Source of the DNA: Legionella feeleii
GTDB lineage: Bacteria > Pseudomonadota > Gammaproteobacteria > Legionellales > Legionellaceae
Assembly (NCBI RefSeq): GCF_001467625.1
Contig: NZ_LNYB01000085.1
Coordinates: forward strand, 382,651 to 446,650
DNA: 64,000 nucleotides
Reading direction: 5' to 3'
Positions 18,821-27,677 of the stretch are shown piece by piece; position 1 is the first letter of the stretch; every line of letters starts with the position of its first letter. Below the pieces are notes generated by a model. The model had not been told where the DNA came from and ran no database searches. It saw only the letters and a program-made list of their open reading frames with translations. A program made the position numbers and the translations under genes.

Positions 18821-20062
18821 CTAATCTATTTTCGGAAATTTAATAATGAAGTGAGTATACTTGCCAAGTTCTCCCTGACAATCAATAGAACCACCGGCTG
18901 CTTCTACCAGCTGCTTGCTACAAGCCAATCCTATTCCAGTCCCACCTTTTCTTTCAGAATAAAACGGTTCAAAGATGATTTTTGTTTTTTGGGGAGAAAT
19001 TCCTTTGGCAGTATCCCTAATGTGCAAATAATTAAAATCATCATCCTTACTTCCTTCTGCGACCCAAATCGATATTTCTCCCTTACCGACTTCTTCAATT
19101 AGCTCAAAACCATTCTTTAATAGATTCCAGAGCAGATTCCTGAAAACCACATCAGCAACCCACACCGAGTAATCGCAGGCCAGATCCAGCTGAATAAGCG
19201 CCTCTTGACCTTTTTTAAATGGGTATTCTTCCAAAGCCTGTTTAAGTAATTCTTTAATGGGATAAATAACAAATTTGCGCGTATCAAACCTGCCACACTG
19301 AATATTATTTAATTGAATACCAATAAGCTGATTGATACTCTCAATACTACGCCCAATGATATGAACCCCATCACTTAAGCGTTTTTTCACGTCGGGGTTT
19401 TTAATTTTTTCAATTTCCCCTTCTTGCAGTTGGGCCTGTAAATAGATGCTTGCTAAAGGTGTGCGCAAGTCATGAGCCAAACTCCCTGCTAACAGACGAA
19501 TTCCAGAAATCCTGGCATGAATTAATTCCCGCTCCCTGGCAAACAAGGTACCGATCACAATTGCCGTAACAAAAGTCATGGCCAACTCAAAGAAAGAAGG
19601 ATTATTAGAAACATAATGGATTGAGCTGTGAGAGCCGCATAAATAACAAAAAGACGCTAACCCACTACCAAGTAGTAGCAGAACAAGTGAATCCAAGGCG
19701 CTTGCGACAAGAAAAAGGAAAAAGGTGGCAGAGATACAATTCATTAGCCAGAATGTTGCGCCATGGTTAAGTAAGGTCAAATAGGTAAAAAAGAATGGCA
19801 GACAAAAAACCAGGGTCAAATACCAGACGATAGGGAGAGATTTCTGGCATTGTATTGGCCAAAATTTATGCAGAGATAGGATTGAACAAAGACCTGTTGC
19901 GATAAATCTCAGTATAATTTCTTGATTTGAAATAGGGTTTTCGACGTGCTCCAGCAACCCAAACAGTGGAAAGTTAATCATCATGACGAGACCAAACAAA
20001 CTGATTTGATGGCTAGATTCAACTGCTTTATCTTTAAAATAACTATATGAAGGATAGGCCAT
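18821..20062 (-). CDS. Membrane sensor histidine kinase, LqsS/CqsS-like layout
   Basis: A 413-residue kinase. Six hydrophobic segments span roughly residues 20-175. A short linker follows, then the H-box GSLAHDLRTPLASI with phospho-acceptor His197, the N-box LLWNLLKNGFELIEE, and ATP-lid motifs IRDTAKGI and GTGIGLACSKQLVEAAGGSI. Six membrane segments joined directly to a kinase core, with no periplasmic sensor or HAMP domain, are typical of the alpha-hydroxyketone receptors CqsS and Legionella LqsS/LqsT, so a membrane-embedded ligand is plausible. No linked autoinducer synthase is seen. GAGGAG precedes the ATG. It is divergent from a LuxR-type regulator. Confidence 0.78.
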   Translation of the reverse strand: MAYPSYSYFKDKAVESSHQISLFGLVMMINFPLFGLLEHVENPISNQEIILRFIATGLCSILSLHKFWPIQCQKSLPIVWYLTLVFCLPFFFTYLTLLNHGATFWLMNCISATFFLFLVASALDSLVLLLLGSGLASFCYLCGSHSSIHYVSNNPSFFELAMTFVTAIVIGTLFARERELIHARISGIRLLAGSLAHDLRTPLASIYLQAQLQEGEIEKIKNPDVKKRLSDGVHIIGRSIESINQLIGIQLNNIQCGRFDTRKFVIYPIKELLKQALEEYPFKKGQEALIQLDLACDYSVWVADVVFRNLLWNLLKNGFELIEEVGKGEISIWVAEGSKDDDFNYLHIRDTAKGISPQKTKIIFEPFYSERKGGTGIGLACSKQLVEAAGGSIDCQGELGKYTHFIIKFPKID

Positions 20063-20218
20063 TTACACTCCTCAAAAGCTGATAGTTACTTGATCGAATT
20101 GATTTCTATTAATCAGAAGTAAATGGCAACATCGCTCCTGATTATCAAAAACTCGGCAAATTGGTTGCCAGGCTTTCTCATTACCTGAGAAAATAGTACT
20201 TAATTTGAACAAAAAAGA

Positions 20219-20240
20219 CTAGGGGGACAAACTCCCCTAG
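20219..20240. promoter_or_regulatory. Operator-like inverted repeat between the kinase and LuxR genes
   Basis: CTAGGGG and CCCCTAG form a perfect seven-base inverted repeat with an eight-base spacer. It ends 26 bases upstream of a TATAAT at 20267-20272 that serves the LuxR gene, so it sits at or just above the -35 position. A regulator bound here could control both divergent genes. Confidence 0.5.
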
Positions 20241-20305
20241 ATATGTTCAAAAATAGATCATTTTGATATAATGAGGCTAGCTCCTATCTGGTATAACGTT
20301 GTTTT

Positions 20306-20983
20306 ATGAAAACTGAAGAATTACTTCTCTTAAACCACTTAGAACATTTATTTGAATTAGCCTCTGTCAATGTTTATTCAAAAGACATCAAAGGATGTTT
20401 CATGAGTAGCAATCAAACCATGCTAGAGGTTAATAATATACCGTCAGAGCAGGATATCCTTGGAGCAACCGATTATGATCTGGCCTGGAAAGAACAAGCC
20501 CCTGCTCTCATCAAAAATGATCAGGAGGTCATTCAAACCAATAAAGCAAAAACCTATATTGAACCCGTTTGGTTAAATGGCGAACAATTACATTGTTATA
20601 TCAGCCACAAAAGACCTCTACGCACTTCACTCGGGAAAGTGATAGGCGTTTTCGGCCTTTCTTTTTTACTGGAAGATGAAAACTCTTTTATAAATACCGT
20701 GAATGAGATAACTGCCCTAAGCAATTCTAACCTTTCCAAGCAGATACAAGACGTAGGAGAACAACCCTTTCTTAGAGGACGCCATTTGACCAAACGACAA
20801 ATGGATTGTCTTTATTATTTGGTTAAAGGTATGACCATCAAACAAATTGCCAATACACTTAATTTATCGCCCAAAACAGTTGAGCATTATCTTGATGCCG
20901 TGAAAGTAAAGCTAAAATGCCGCAATCGTACCGAATTGATTACAACCGCCCTGCAAATGCCAGCTATCAGAGAACAATTATAG
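20306..20983 (+). CDS. PAS-LuxR family transcription regulator
   Basis: A 225-residue regulator. Residues 10-120 form a PAS-like sensor (FELASVNVYSKDIKGCFMSSN, later HKRPLRTSLGKVIGVFGLSFL). Residues 160-220 form a LuxR-type helix-turn-helix (LTKRQMDCLYYLVKGMTIKQIA, NLSPKTVEHYLDAVKVKLKCRNR). There is no receiver domain, so it would not be a direct phosphorylation target of the neighbouring kinase; the PAS domain may sense a ligand itself. The gene is divergent from the kinase and has a TATAAT 34 bases before its ATG. Confidence 0.85.
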   Translation: MKTEELLLLNHLEHLFELASVNVYSKDIKGCFMSSNQTMLEVNNIPSEQDILGATDYDLAWKEQAPALIKNDQEVIQTNKAKTYIEPVWLNGEQLHCYISHKRPLRTSLGKVIGVFGLSFLLEDENSFINTVNEITALSNSNLSKQIQDVGEQPFLRGRHLTKRQMDCLYYLVKGMTIKQIANTLNLSPKTVEHYLDAVKVKLKCRNRTELITTALQMPAIREQL

Positions 20984-20991
20984 TATCAGGT

Positions 20992-21375
20992 CTACTGTTT
21001 ACTCCCATAAGGTCTGGTCATTAACTCAAGCAAATGGCCATCAGGATCTTCAAAATAAACACCCTTTCCCCCATCGCGATAATTAATTTTACCTGGTTGT
21101 ATTTGACCAGGATCGGCCCAATAATTAAGCCCGCGTTGACGAATCCTGTTAAAGATTTCATCGAACTCTGATTCTGTCACTAAAAAGGCATAATGCTGGG
21201 ATGTAATATCTTTATCAGTCTCATAAAAATCGAGGCTAACTGCATTACTCATTTCAACCACCAGGAAAGGACCGTAAACACTGGCCTCCGCTAATCCAAG
21301 AATCTCAGTGAAGAATTGCGCCGATTTTTTTTGATTGTGCGACCATACAATCGTATGATTGAGTTGTACCGCCAT
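20992..21375 (-). CDS. VOC/glyoxalase-family protein
   Basis: A 127-residue single-domain vicinal-oxygen-chelate protein. It opens with LNHTIVWSHNQKKSAQFFTEILGL, contains HYAFLVTESEFDEIFNRIR, and ends with GGKGVYFEDPDGHLLELMTRPYG, the standard second metal-binding strand. His and Glu ligands are present at HTIVW and HLLEL. It converges with the LuxR gene, leaving eight bases between their stops. Substrate is unknown; members include dioxygenases, glyoxalases and resistance proteins. Confidence 0.85.
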   Translation of the reverse strand: MAVQLNHTIVWSHNQKKSAQFFTEILGLAEASVYGPFLVVEMSNAVSLDFYETDKDITSQHYAFLVTESEFDEIFNRIRQRGLNYWADPGQIQPGKINYRDGGKGVYFEDPDGHLLELMTRPYGSKQ

Positions 21376-21575
21376 AGGTTTTCTCCATTAAGCGCCTCAA
21401 AGAGCGAAGCAGCAAAATCTTTATCAGCGAACAGATTTTCTATCGCCTTTAGCAACAGAGGCTTTTAGAATAGTGCTCAAAATTAACTGTTTTAATTCAC
21501 TCTGCAATTTCTCCTGCCCCATCTCATTGGGCAATCACTAAAGAGAGTGGGCAGGGAAGCAAGGGATAAAAAACC

Positions 21576-22457
21576 ATGACAAAAATGCATGAAAATGAGG
21601 TAAGTATAGACGCGGCCCTTGTTCATACCCTGCTCAAAGCGCAATGTCCTCATTGGGCTAATTTGCCTCTACAAGCTATTTTATCAAGCGGCACAGACAA
21701 TGCCTTATTTCGTTTAGGCACTGATTATGTTGTTCGCCTCCCTCGCATCGATTGGGCAACTAAAAGTATCCATAAAGAATATGAATGGGTTCCCAGACTT
21801 GCTCAACATCTGCATCTCCCTATTTCGGTACCTTTGTTTAAAGGCCGTCCCTATCAATCCTATCCTTGGTCTTGGCTCGTCTCTCAATGGAATGAAGGCC
21901 ATAATCCCCCCTTTGAAAACAGGGACGAATATGAATTATTGGCTAAAGAGTTAGCTGCTTTTTTAAATGAACTACACGAAATAAACCTGGCTAACGGCCC
22001 ACTTTCCAGACGCGGGGTATCTTTAAAAGAGTTGGATGAAGAAACAAGGCAAGCAATAAGCGAACTAGGTGGAGAGATTAATAGCCAAGCGGTCACTTCT
22101 TTATGGCATCAGCTATCCAATTCCCCCTCATGGCATAAAGCACCTGTGTGGATACACGGCGATTTTCTACCAGGCAATATTTTAGTACAAAACCATCGCC
22201 TGACTGCGGTGATTGATTTTTCTGATGTGGGCATCGGTGATCCTGCTTGTGATTTGGTGATTGCCTGGAGCTTATTGAACTCACATTCAAGAAACGTTTT
22301 TAGAACCAATTTGAAAAATATTGATGACAACACCTGGGAAAGAGGGCGAGGCTGGGCCCTATCAATCGCCCTCATCATGCTGCCCTATTATAAGAATTCC
22401 AACCCTGTTTTAGCGGCATTAGCAAGACGCATGATAGAGCAGGTATTGGGGAATTAA
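21576..22457 (+). CDS. Aminoglycoside/homoserine kinase-like phosphotransferase (APH family)
   Basis: A 293-residue small-molecule kinase of the APH fold. The catalytic loop is IHGDFLPGNILV (Asp of HGD as base, Asn downstream) and the metal-binding segment is VIDFSDVGIGDPACDLVIAW. The N-terminal lobe has SSGTDNALFRLGTDYVVRLPR in place of a P-loop. Such proteins phosphorylate aminoglycosides or macrolides or act on cell metabolites. Resistance cannot be inferred from sequence alone, and no mobile resistance context surrounds it. Confidence 0.85.
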   Translation: MTKMHENEVSIDAALVHTLLKAQCPHWANLPLQAILSSGTDNALFRLGTDYVVRLPRIDWATKSIHKEYEWVPRLAQHLHLPISVPLFKGRPYQSYPWSWLVSQWNEGHNPPFENRDEYELLAKELAAFLNELHEINLANGPLSRRGVSLKELDEETRQAISELGGEINSQAVTSLWHQLSNSPSWHKAPVWIHGDFLPGNILVQNHRLTAVIDFSDVGIGDPACDLVIAWSLLNSHSRNVFRTNLKNIDDNTWERGRGWALSIALIMLPYYKNSNPVLAALARRMIEQVLGN

Positions 22458-22602
22458 ACTGGACGAATACCCACTGGTGCTGAAAGTGCCATACTTTTAC
22501 CAAAGGCTTCCCTGCCTTCGCAATATTTACTTTATGGATAGCTTCCCTTTGATAAACCAAGTTTATTCAGTTTAATTCAATAAGGAATTCAGCCTTTATA
22601 AA

Positions 22603-23433
22603 CTATATGTTAAAAGGACAATCCGTTGGGCTAGCATTTTTACTACGACAAAACCCTGGCGATTCAATATTCCATAAACCGGATTCGGGATTTTTAGTCA
22701 AGGCACTCTGCGAATACAGCGCCACATAATAAGGTCTTTTATCAGTATTTATTTTATAAACACAAACTATTTTTCCATTAGGAACTTTCTGTGTGGTTGC
22801 CCAGGCAAAACTTAACTCATTATTGCTAATTGCTTCAACAGGCTTGCCGGTTGCTGCAATTGAAACCATCCAGCCTCTATTCAAATGATTAACCATTTGC
22901 CCGTTTTGGATTGAGGATGATAACTCGCTGGTTGGCGGACAATAGCTAACTCCAGACGGCAATTCTGCGGTTGAAGCGTTAAATAGGCCACCCGAGTAAG
23001 ACCAGCTTATTTCTTTATTGTTGTAGGAAGGGGTAGCAATAATTGTGTCGTTTTCATGCAAAAAGCTGAATACCTTTGTATTGGGTACGATGGTTATAAC
23101 ACCATCTTTTATAAGCAGCTCTTTAACTGGCTCCTTATCTTTTTCTTCCTCAGTCATGTTGGGATTGGACGTAATTAAATCACTACATCCTATTGGAGTA
23201 CCCCGACGCTCAATACACTGAGCAATGTATTTTTGATAACGTTGAATCGCTGCGAAGTTCATACGGATATAGGCACTAATGTACTTCGTATTGTCAGGGT
23301 ATTTTTGTCTTGCTTCTTCAATGAGCAATTGTACGGATGGGTTGACCAGGGGCGCTGTTTGACCATAACTGCTATTCGCCATCATGGTTATCATAAGCAA
23401 TACAAGAAGGGCCGCCCTTATACTCTGTAACAT
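22603..23433 (-). CDS. Exported protein of unknown function
   Basis: I do not recognise this 276-residue protein. It has a clear signal peptide (MLQSIRAALLVLLMITMMANSSYG). The mature part begins with a helical segment carrying CIERRGTPIGC, then a beta-rich domain with several Cys (GVSYCPP, KIVCVYKI, GFCRS, DCPFNI) that could form disulphides in the periplasm or outside. The ATG at 23433 is chosen because GGGAG lies six bases ahead and it starts the signal peptide; a longer frame to 23529 adds nothing sensible. Confidence 0.6.
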   Translation of the reverse strand: MLQSIRAALLVLLMITMMANSSYGQTAPLVNPSVQLLIEEARQKYPDNTKYISAYIRMNFAAIQRYQKYIAQCIERRGTPIGCSDLITSNPNMTEEEKDKEPVKELLIKDGVITIVPNTKVFSFLHENDTIIATPSYNNKEISWSYSGGLFNASTAELPSGVSYCPPTSELSSSIQNGQMVNHLNRGWMVSIAATGKPVEAISNNELSFAWATTQKVPNGKIVCVYKINTDKRPYYVALYSQSALTKNPESGLWNIESPGFCRSKNASPTDCPFNI

Positions 23434-23628
23434 TATCGACTCCCAAAGACTTCGTGTGCGCTGAATAATGAGCACTTTTTTTCGTAAGATCAACCTTTGA
23501 AAATAAATTGAGCATATAACGACCAACAAGAATTTTACTGTAGCAAAAATTATTTATTTTCAACAAAATCTTAAAAAAATAGTCAAAATTATTTAAAATG
23601 GCGCTTTTAATGAATGGAGTAATTAACA

Positions 23629-24633
23629 ATGCACTGTGGATTTGGCACTTTTTTTGAAAATAATTATGATATTGAACAAGCAAGAAATATTTTGGCTTCC
23701 ATTGCCAGACTTGGCCTGACAGTTCCTCAGCCTTCATCAATACGAGGCTCTTTGAAATATGATACACCCGATAATCAGCTTTGCTACAATCAGGTTAATT
23801 TAACCGATCCCCGACAGCTTGACGAGACCATTCAAAGTCTCGTTTATGATGAAAAAGAAGGTTTTTGGGCCATCGCCTGTGAGCGCCATTTCGACAAAAA
23901 GAGATTAGCTGCTTATCAAGTATCAGACGCTTTAATAAATTCTGTAGTTTTTGTATTTTCGCGAGAAGGGAAAATCTACGAACAAGGACGCCATAAAGAC
24001 ATCGCCGTCAATTACTGGCCCAATCTACGCCTCTGCGGGATACCAACCCAAGGGGAAACAGAGTCTTATTTCGGCGAAGTGAGAGTTCCGGGAGAGGAAT
24101 ATGCTGTTCCCTCCGCAGAAATAAAAGCAATCCTGGCGCCCCTTCATTTAGTGGATTGGGTCAAAGAATTTTTTCCGAAAAGTATGGTTATTCCCGTGAC
24201 CTTGCTGGAAAAAAAACTGACTGAAGACCCTCTTGAATTATTTGTAAAATGTAAATCTGTTAAAAACCAAACGGTGATAGGACCCAATTACACTCGAGCG
24301 CTTCACATTGCCTTGGCAGCCTTCCCCGACCTTAACCAGTTTGGTGTGCATTTAACTCGCTTACCTATGGCCTATCAACCTGATTTATCCCTCACACTGG
24401 AAAAGAATCATGAAACTTATAAGAAAAAATGGGATACGGTTACCTTGCGTTTATCCAATGTACGTCCCGATCCACTCGAGGAACTGCAAGGACTTGATGG
24501 GGTAATGATTGTAAAAGAAGCACGTGGTGCGAGAACTTATTTATGTTATTGCCCTTCGCAGCAGAAAGAAGCGGTCGCTGAATGTTTAAGACGAGAAGCT
24601 GTCTCGAACGAAGATCAAGTTCGGCCCAATTAA
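23629..24633 (+). CDS. Uncharacterised cytosolic protein
   Basis: A 334-residue protein I cannot assign. It has no signal peptide or membrane segment. Mixed alpha/beta composition with motifs such as FVFSREGKIYEQGRHKD, ACERHFDKKRLAAYQV and GPNYTRALHIALAAFPDLNQFG gives no family match that I can name. The ATG has a modest GGAGTAATTAAC upstream. It stands alone between an exported protein and carbonic anhydrase; function cannot be inferred. Confidence 0.55.
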   Translation: MHCGFGTFFENNYDIEQARNILASIARLGLTVPQPSSIRGSLKYDTPDNQLCYNQVNLTDPRQLDETIQSLVYDEKEGFWAIACERHFDKKRLAAYQVSDALINSVVFVFSREGKIYEQGRHKDIAVNYWPNLRLCGIPTQGETESYFGEVRVPGEEYAVPSAEIKAILAPLHLVDWVKEFFPKSMVIPVTLLEKKLTEDPLELFVKCKSVKNQTVIGPNYTRALHIALAAFPDLNQFGVHLTRLPMAYQPDLSLTLEKNHETYKKKWDTVTLRLSNVRPDPLEELQGLDGVMIVKEARGARTYLCYCPSQQKEAVAECLRREAVSNEDQVRPN

Positions 24634-24652
24634 AAGTCCTTCACTCGATTGC

Positions 24653-24668
24653 TTTACAATATTGTAAA
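24653..24668. promoter_or_regulatory. Perfect 16-bp palindrome upstream of the carbonic anhydrase gene
   Basis: TTTACAAT and ATTGTAAA form an unbroken 16-base palindrome. It lies four bases above a possible -35 (TTGACG, 24673-24678) with a weak -10 17 bases on. Its position is right for an operator controlling the carbonic anhydrase gene. Confidence 0.5.
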
Positions 24669-24759
24669 TAAATTGACGTTTTAGACACAATTGGTTACCT
24701 TTGTTTGGAATATCACTGTTTAAGGTCAAGCCCAGGGATGACCGAACAAAGGAGCACCC

Positions 24760-25800
24760 ATGTTAATCAAGTTAATGCGTCACATCCGTCAATTTCAAAC
24801 CAAGCCTCATGAGGGGATATTGACTATCCTTAAACGATTAAGCGACGTTCAGTTCCCTGAAACTCTTTTGATTACCTGTATAGACTCGCGTATTGGCTTA
24901 ATCACCCAATCCCAGCCGGGAGAGTTATTGGTTCATCGCAATGCAGGCAATATTGTTCCCGCTTATCCTAATGAATCGAGCGAAGCCGCTACGATTGAAT
25001 ATGCATTGAAAGTACTCAAAGTAAAAGACATCATCATTTGTGGGCACTCTGATTGCGGTGCAGTAAAAGGACTATTATCACCAACTATTAAAACCGATTT
25101 ACCCTCTGTCGCTTCCTGGGTTAGCCATTCCCACTCCGTATTAGAGGAGATTGGGACAGAAACTAACAAAGATGATTTCGCACTTAAAGTACAGATAGCC
25201 ATTAGAAAGAATGTGTTAGCACAAATTGAACATCTAAAAACCTATCCTCATGTTGCTGAAAAGCTTGCCTCCAAGCAGCTAACGATTCATGGATGGGTGT
25301 ATCACTTTGAAACAGGTGAAGTGTCTATCTATGAGCCCAAACAGAACGATTTTGTTAAGTTGGAAACTGCCCTTCAGTTTGCCATTGAAGAGAGAAGAAA
25401 CCGAATTGTGAAAACAATTGCCATGAATTACCTGGCGCAATTTACCCACCCTCAAACTGCTAGCGACTACCGTGCTTTAATGCACTTGTTTTCGCTGCTG
25501 GAAAAGGATTTAACTCCTATTTGGGGACGAATTAAAGGGCAAGTTTTACATAGTCTGTGGACCGAACTCGGTGAGCTGTATGATGGCCCCAAAGATCCTG
25601 ACTTTAGAATGATGGCGAAACTTGGCGTCCAGGTTAAGTTGGATAATTTAAAAGATTTTCAAAAGAACATTCAGGAATCAGCAGGCTATAATCAGTATTG
25701 CAGCCAGTTAATTCGTCATACCTTGTTTGGAGGCTCAGTGCCATTGCCCAAACTACCGATTGTCATTCCCCATAACCTATATGGTCCTCCTTCTATGTAA
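24760..25800 (+). CDS. Beta-class carbonic anhydrase with a C-terminal extension
   Basis: It would hydrate CO2 to bicarbonate. Zinc ligands and the Asp-Arg dyad are in ITCIDSR (Cys40, Asp42, Arg44) and GHSDCGA (His96, Cys99); the active-site region NAGNIVPAY is intact. The enzyme domain ends near residue 200 (HGWVYHFETGEVSIYEP). About 145 further residues form a helical domain with no family I recognise, unusual because most beta enzymes stop at 200-230. GGAG precedes the ATG. A palindromic operator candidate lies upstream. Confidence 0.88.
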   Translation: MLIKLMRHIRQFQTKPHEGILTILKRLSDVQFPETLLITCIDSRIGLITQSQPGELLVHRNAGNIVPAYPNESSEAATIEYALKVLKVKDIIICGHSDCGAVKGLLSPTIKTDLPSVASWVSHSHSVLEEIGTETNKDDFALKVQIAIRKNVLAQIEHLKTYPHVAEKLASKQLTIHGWVYHFETGEVSIYEPKQNDFVKLETALQFAIEERRNRIVKTIAMNYLAQFTHPQTASDYRALMHLFSLLEKDLTPIWGRIKGQVLHSLWTELGELYDGPKDPDFRMMAKLGVQVKLDNLKDFQKNIQESAGYNQYCSQLIRHTLFGGSVPLPKLPIVIPHNLYGPPSM

Positions 25801-25957
25801 AGAGTTGCACCGGGAGAACGGGCACCAGACTTTTGGCTGAAAAGCATCGGCTGAGACTGCGCCTGCTCTCCTGGAAAAATCAAATGATTTTGGGTTTAAC
25901 GTTACCGGTTACGAATATGGTATAATTTTGGGCTTCCTATAAAAATTATGATGAACA

Positions 25958-27022
25958 ATGAAGATAAAAACTCTTTTTTATAGTTTGCTCATTAGCTTCC
26001 ATGCTGTTGCTGCCCCTCGTTTCGTTCCTGCTGAACCATTGCCCGCCGCGCATTATCAGATTGATGGACCAGCCCTCTGTGCAACTGCTAAAGAAACCCT
26101 GGCTTATTTAAATAAAGGTAATCACTATGACCCTCAGGTCATCCATGAAGGCAAGGTTTTTAAACTGCCACTTGCACGAGTCAAAGCAACCTTAACCTTT
26201 ATTTGCCAACACCAGAATGAGCTGCAGGATCCTGCTTTTGTAAAAAAGCACTTTGATTTTATTCGCTGGTATCCAGACAGCGAACAAGCCAAAACACTTC
26301 GAGCCAAACCACTCCTTGCCGGCTTACCCAACGATAAAATTTTAATGACGAAATATTACGTCCATCGTGCCAAAGTATCCAGCAAGCCAAGCTCGGTTTA
26401 TCCCTTTGCACTCTATGCGCTTCCAAAAGATGAAGAAACGCTCACCCTCGAAGAAGCCAATGCCAAACCCGAGCTCATTCGTTTCCACTATGGCAAACAA
26501 GCTATCTTAAAAGGTGCTTTAGCCAATAAAAATGTTCCCGTTCTCGCTTATTTAAATCGAGATGATTTGGAAGCCGCTTTAATGCAAGGCACAATCGTCG
26601 CTGATTTTGGCAACCATGAACAGATAAAAATCTTTAACGTTAATCGCAACAACAACATTCCCTACGATAAAGCCAAAAATCCCTATAAGCAGGAGCGCTA
26701 TTGGTATTTTAAGCCAGTAAACGGGATCAAAGGTTATGGGAAAGATGCCGAGTATAAAATTACCGTCAATAGCCAGGTTACTTTTGCAGCCGACCTTGAG
26801 CAGCTTGGCCTGGGAAAACTGCTCATGGTGCAATATCGTGACCAGGCCGGAAAAATGAGGACGCGTGCAGGTATTCTTGCTGACACCGGCGGTGCATTCC
26901 AAAATAACCTCTACCAAGTCGATTTTTTGACAGGCAGTTATGCAGGAAAAGAAGCCTTCTATCAAGCAAACCGCCATTTACCCAATTATGTGACTGCTTA
27001 CTTCATGGTGTTAAAAACGTAA
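25958..27022 (+). CDS. Exported protein with a 3D/MltA-like C-terminal domain
   Basis: A 354-residue protein with a signal peptide (MKIKTLFYSLLISFHAVAA). The C-terminal part reads RAGILADTGGAFQNNLYQVDFLTGS, resembling the DTGGA(I)...VDxF core of 3D domains in MltA-type lytic transglycosylases, where the Asp residues are catalytic. The central part is not recognisable. The next gene starts two bases after the stop and is a peptidoglycan amidase, supporting a wall-directed role. The enzymatic assignment is inferred from a short motif. Confidence 0.6.
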   Translation: MKIKTLFYSLLISFHAVAAPRFVPAEPLPAAHYQIDGPALCATAKETLAYLNKGNHYDPQVIHEGKVFKLPLARVKATLTFICQHQNELQDPAFVKKHFDFIRWYPDSEQAKTLRAKPLLAGLPNDKILMTKYYVHRAKVSSKPSSVYPFALYALPKDEETLTLEEANAKPELIRFHYGKQAILKGALANKNVPVLAYLNRDDLEAALMQGTIVADFGNHEQIKIFNVNRNNNIPYDKAKNPYKQERYWYFKPVNGIKGYGKDAEYKITVNSQVTFAADLEQLGLGKLLMVQYRDQAGKMRTRAGILADTGGAFQNNLYQVDFLTGSYAGKEAFYQANRHLPNYVTAYFMVLKT

Positions 27023-27023
27023 T

Positions 27024-27677
27024 ATGAAATTTTTCCTGTCCTTCTTCTTTTTTATGTGTTCTCTGGTACATGCCTTTTCTTGCCATGATGCCCAGATTAT
27101 TCATAAAGCGCCTATTCAATTTGATCAAGAGCGTATTGCCTTAACCCGGGAGTATCAGTTAACCCATTATGGAATTGACTCCAAATCAATTGAAATTGAA
27201 CCCAAAATGATTGTACTGCATTGGACCTGTATCCCATCACTCAAAGCAACCTTGCGTATATTTAATCCGCCTACTTTTCCCCAAAGCTCACCCCGTATAA
27301 AAGAACTGCCTGGCAACTTAAATGTCTCCAGCCATTTTGTTGTTGATCGCGACGGCAGTATTTATCAGCTTATGCCCGACAATTGGATGGCAAGACATGT
27401 CATTGGCTTAAACCATTACGCGATTGGTATTGAAAATATTGGTGGCGTAGACAGTAAAGACGACTTGACCGATGCGCAAGTGAGAGCAAATGCGTTTTTA
27501 GTTTGTTATTTAAAAAAGAAATACCCGGAAATAGTCCATGTTATTGGCCATAATGAGTATTTAAATTTTAAAAATACACCGCTGTGGCTTGAGCGTGATC
27601 CGAATTATCAAACCGATAAAAACGATCCTGGACCTGTGTTTGTCAGTGAAGTTATGCGCTTAGTCCACCGGGCATAG
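27024..27677 (+). CDS. Exported N-acetylmuramoyl-L-alanine amidase (Amidase_2)
   Basis: It cleaves between MurNAc and the stem peptide. After a signal peptide (MKFFLSFFFFMCSLVHAF), the zinc site is formed by His in IVLHWTC, His in VIGHNEYL and Asp in KNDPGPVF. VSSHFVVDRDGSIYQL and AIGIENIGG are classic family signatures. The 217-residue length is a bare catalytic domain. It is coupled to the preceding 3D-domain-like gene, and its last 18 bases overlap the convergent hemerythrin gene. Confidence 0.9.
   Translation: MKFFLSFFFFMCSLVHAFSCHDAQIIHKAPIQFDQERIALTREYQLTHYGIDSKSIEIEPKMIVLHWTCIPSLKATLRIFNPPTFPQSSPRIKELPGNLNVSSHFVVDRDGSIYQLMPDNWMARHVIGLNHYAIGIENIGGVDSKDDLTDAQVRANAFLVCYLKKKYPEIVHVIGHNEYLNFKNTPLWLERDPNYQTDKNDPGPVFVSEVMRLVHRA

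Noticed and set aside
21576..22457. Acquired aminoglycoside-resistance gene
   Set aside because: Only the broad APH fold is visible; there is no mobile context and no match to a specific resistance enzyme that I can defend.
22375..22560. 61-codon minus-strand frame after the APH gene
   Set aside because: It overlaps the APH gene and has no ribosome-binding site or recognisable content.
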